Assembly: GCA_049613665.1 (NCBI GenBank)
Contig: JBMZCV010000241.1
Coordinates: forward strand, 1-5,568
DNA: 5,568 nt
Source of the DNA: JBMZCV01 sp049613665
GTDB taxonomy: Bacteria > Bacteroidota > Bacteroidia > Chitinophagales > UBA2359
Direction of reading: 5' to 3'
Each line of letters opens with the position of its first letter. Positions within the stretch are counted from its first letter, which is position 1. This document shows, piece by piece, positions 5,450 to 5,568 of this stretch. The translations under genes were made by a program, and so were the position numbers. The notes under the pieces were generated by a model, which did no database searches, was not told the DNA's origin, and saw nothing but the letters and a program-made list of their open reading frames with translations.

Positions 5450-5568
5450 ACGACACGCCCTTGTTGGTGATAGCACCAACAAGTTGTTACGAAAAAATAA
5501 GCTTTAAAATACACTATTTATCCTTTTAGTTGCTGGTGATAACACACAGCAACGGCGAGAGTTGTCGT
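5450..5568. repeat. REP/BIME-like pair of related hairpins in inverted orientation
   Basis: Hairpin A pairs CTTGTTGGTG (5460-5469) with CACCAACAAG (5474-5483) around an ATAG loop. Hairpin B pairs GTTGCTGGTG (5529-5538) with CAC (5543-5545) plus CAGCAAC (5547-5553), with one bulged A and an ATAA loop. Read inward from each end, both hairpins are preceded by ACGACA and then GCC: ACGACA at 5450-5455 and its complement TGTCGT at 5563-5568. Two related hairpins in opposite orientation with shared outer motifs resemble a bacterial interspersed mosaic element built from REP units. The right end touches the window edge, so its limit is unknown. Confidence 0.6.

Larger units (their letters stand above)
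4997..5568. other. Palindrome-rich non-coding region at the right edge
   Basis: I found no credible coding sequence in these 572 bases. The region holds the lolA terminator (5085-5123), a terminator-like hairpin (5263-5296), a perfect GC-rich palindrome (5400-5432) and an inverted pair of related hairpins (5450-5568). The AT-rich stretches between them (4997-5084, 5124-5262 and 5297-5399) show nothing recognisable. Confidence 0.7.

Overview
The window comes from an AT-rich bacterium, most likely a member of the Bacteroidota and probably Cytophagales-like. Three things support this. The genes lack Shine-Dalgarno sequences and instead have A-rich leaders. Two sites match the Bacteroidota promoter -7 box TAnnTTTG. 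The LolA-type protein has the form typical of that phylum. Genus or species cannot be read from the sequence.

All four genes lie on the + strand. From 1 to 785 is the 3' end of a gene for a TPR repeat protein with a C-terminal TIR domain; its start lies outside the window. Its TPR codons are nearly identical from repeat to repeat. It is followed after 18 bases by a DinB-superfamily gene (804-1382), possibly co-transcribed. A 689-base gap (1383-2071) holds a degraded GCGAAGC-type dispersed repeat, a MITE-like inverted-repeat element, a stem-loop and a good Bacteroidota promoter. That promoter drives typA/bipA (2072-3895), a full-length translational GTPase. A 444-base gap (3896-4339) contains stem-loops and a consensus -7 box followed within about 90 bases by a strong intrinsic terminator, so it could encode a short RNA or a terminated leader. 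Next is a lolA-like gene (4340-4996) for a periplasmic lipoprotein carrier, ended by a very strong terminator at 5085-5123. The last 445 bases appear non-coding and rich in palindromes: a terminator-like hairpin, a perfect 33-base GC-rich palindrome, and a pair of related hairpins in inverted orientation that resemble a REP/BIME element and run to the window edge.

The genes do not form one pathway. typA and lolA are housekeeping genes in separate transcription units. The TPR-TIR protein belongs to an architecture often linked to NAD-cleaving immune effectors, and with the DinB-like gene it is the only candidate for an accessory system here. No complete new system can be shown from this sequence alone. 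The most notable signals are the homogenised TPR repeats, the promoter-terminator unit before lolA, and the small mobile or palindromic elements in the gaps.
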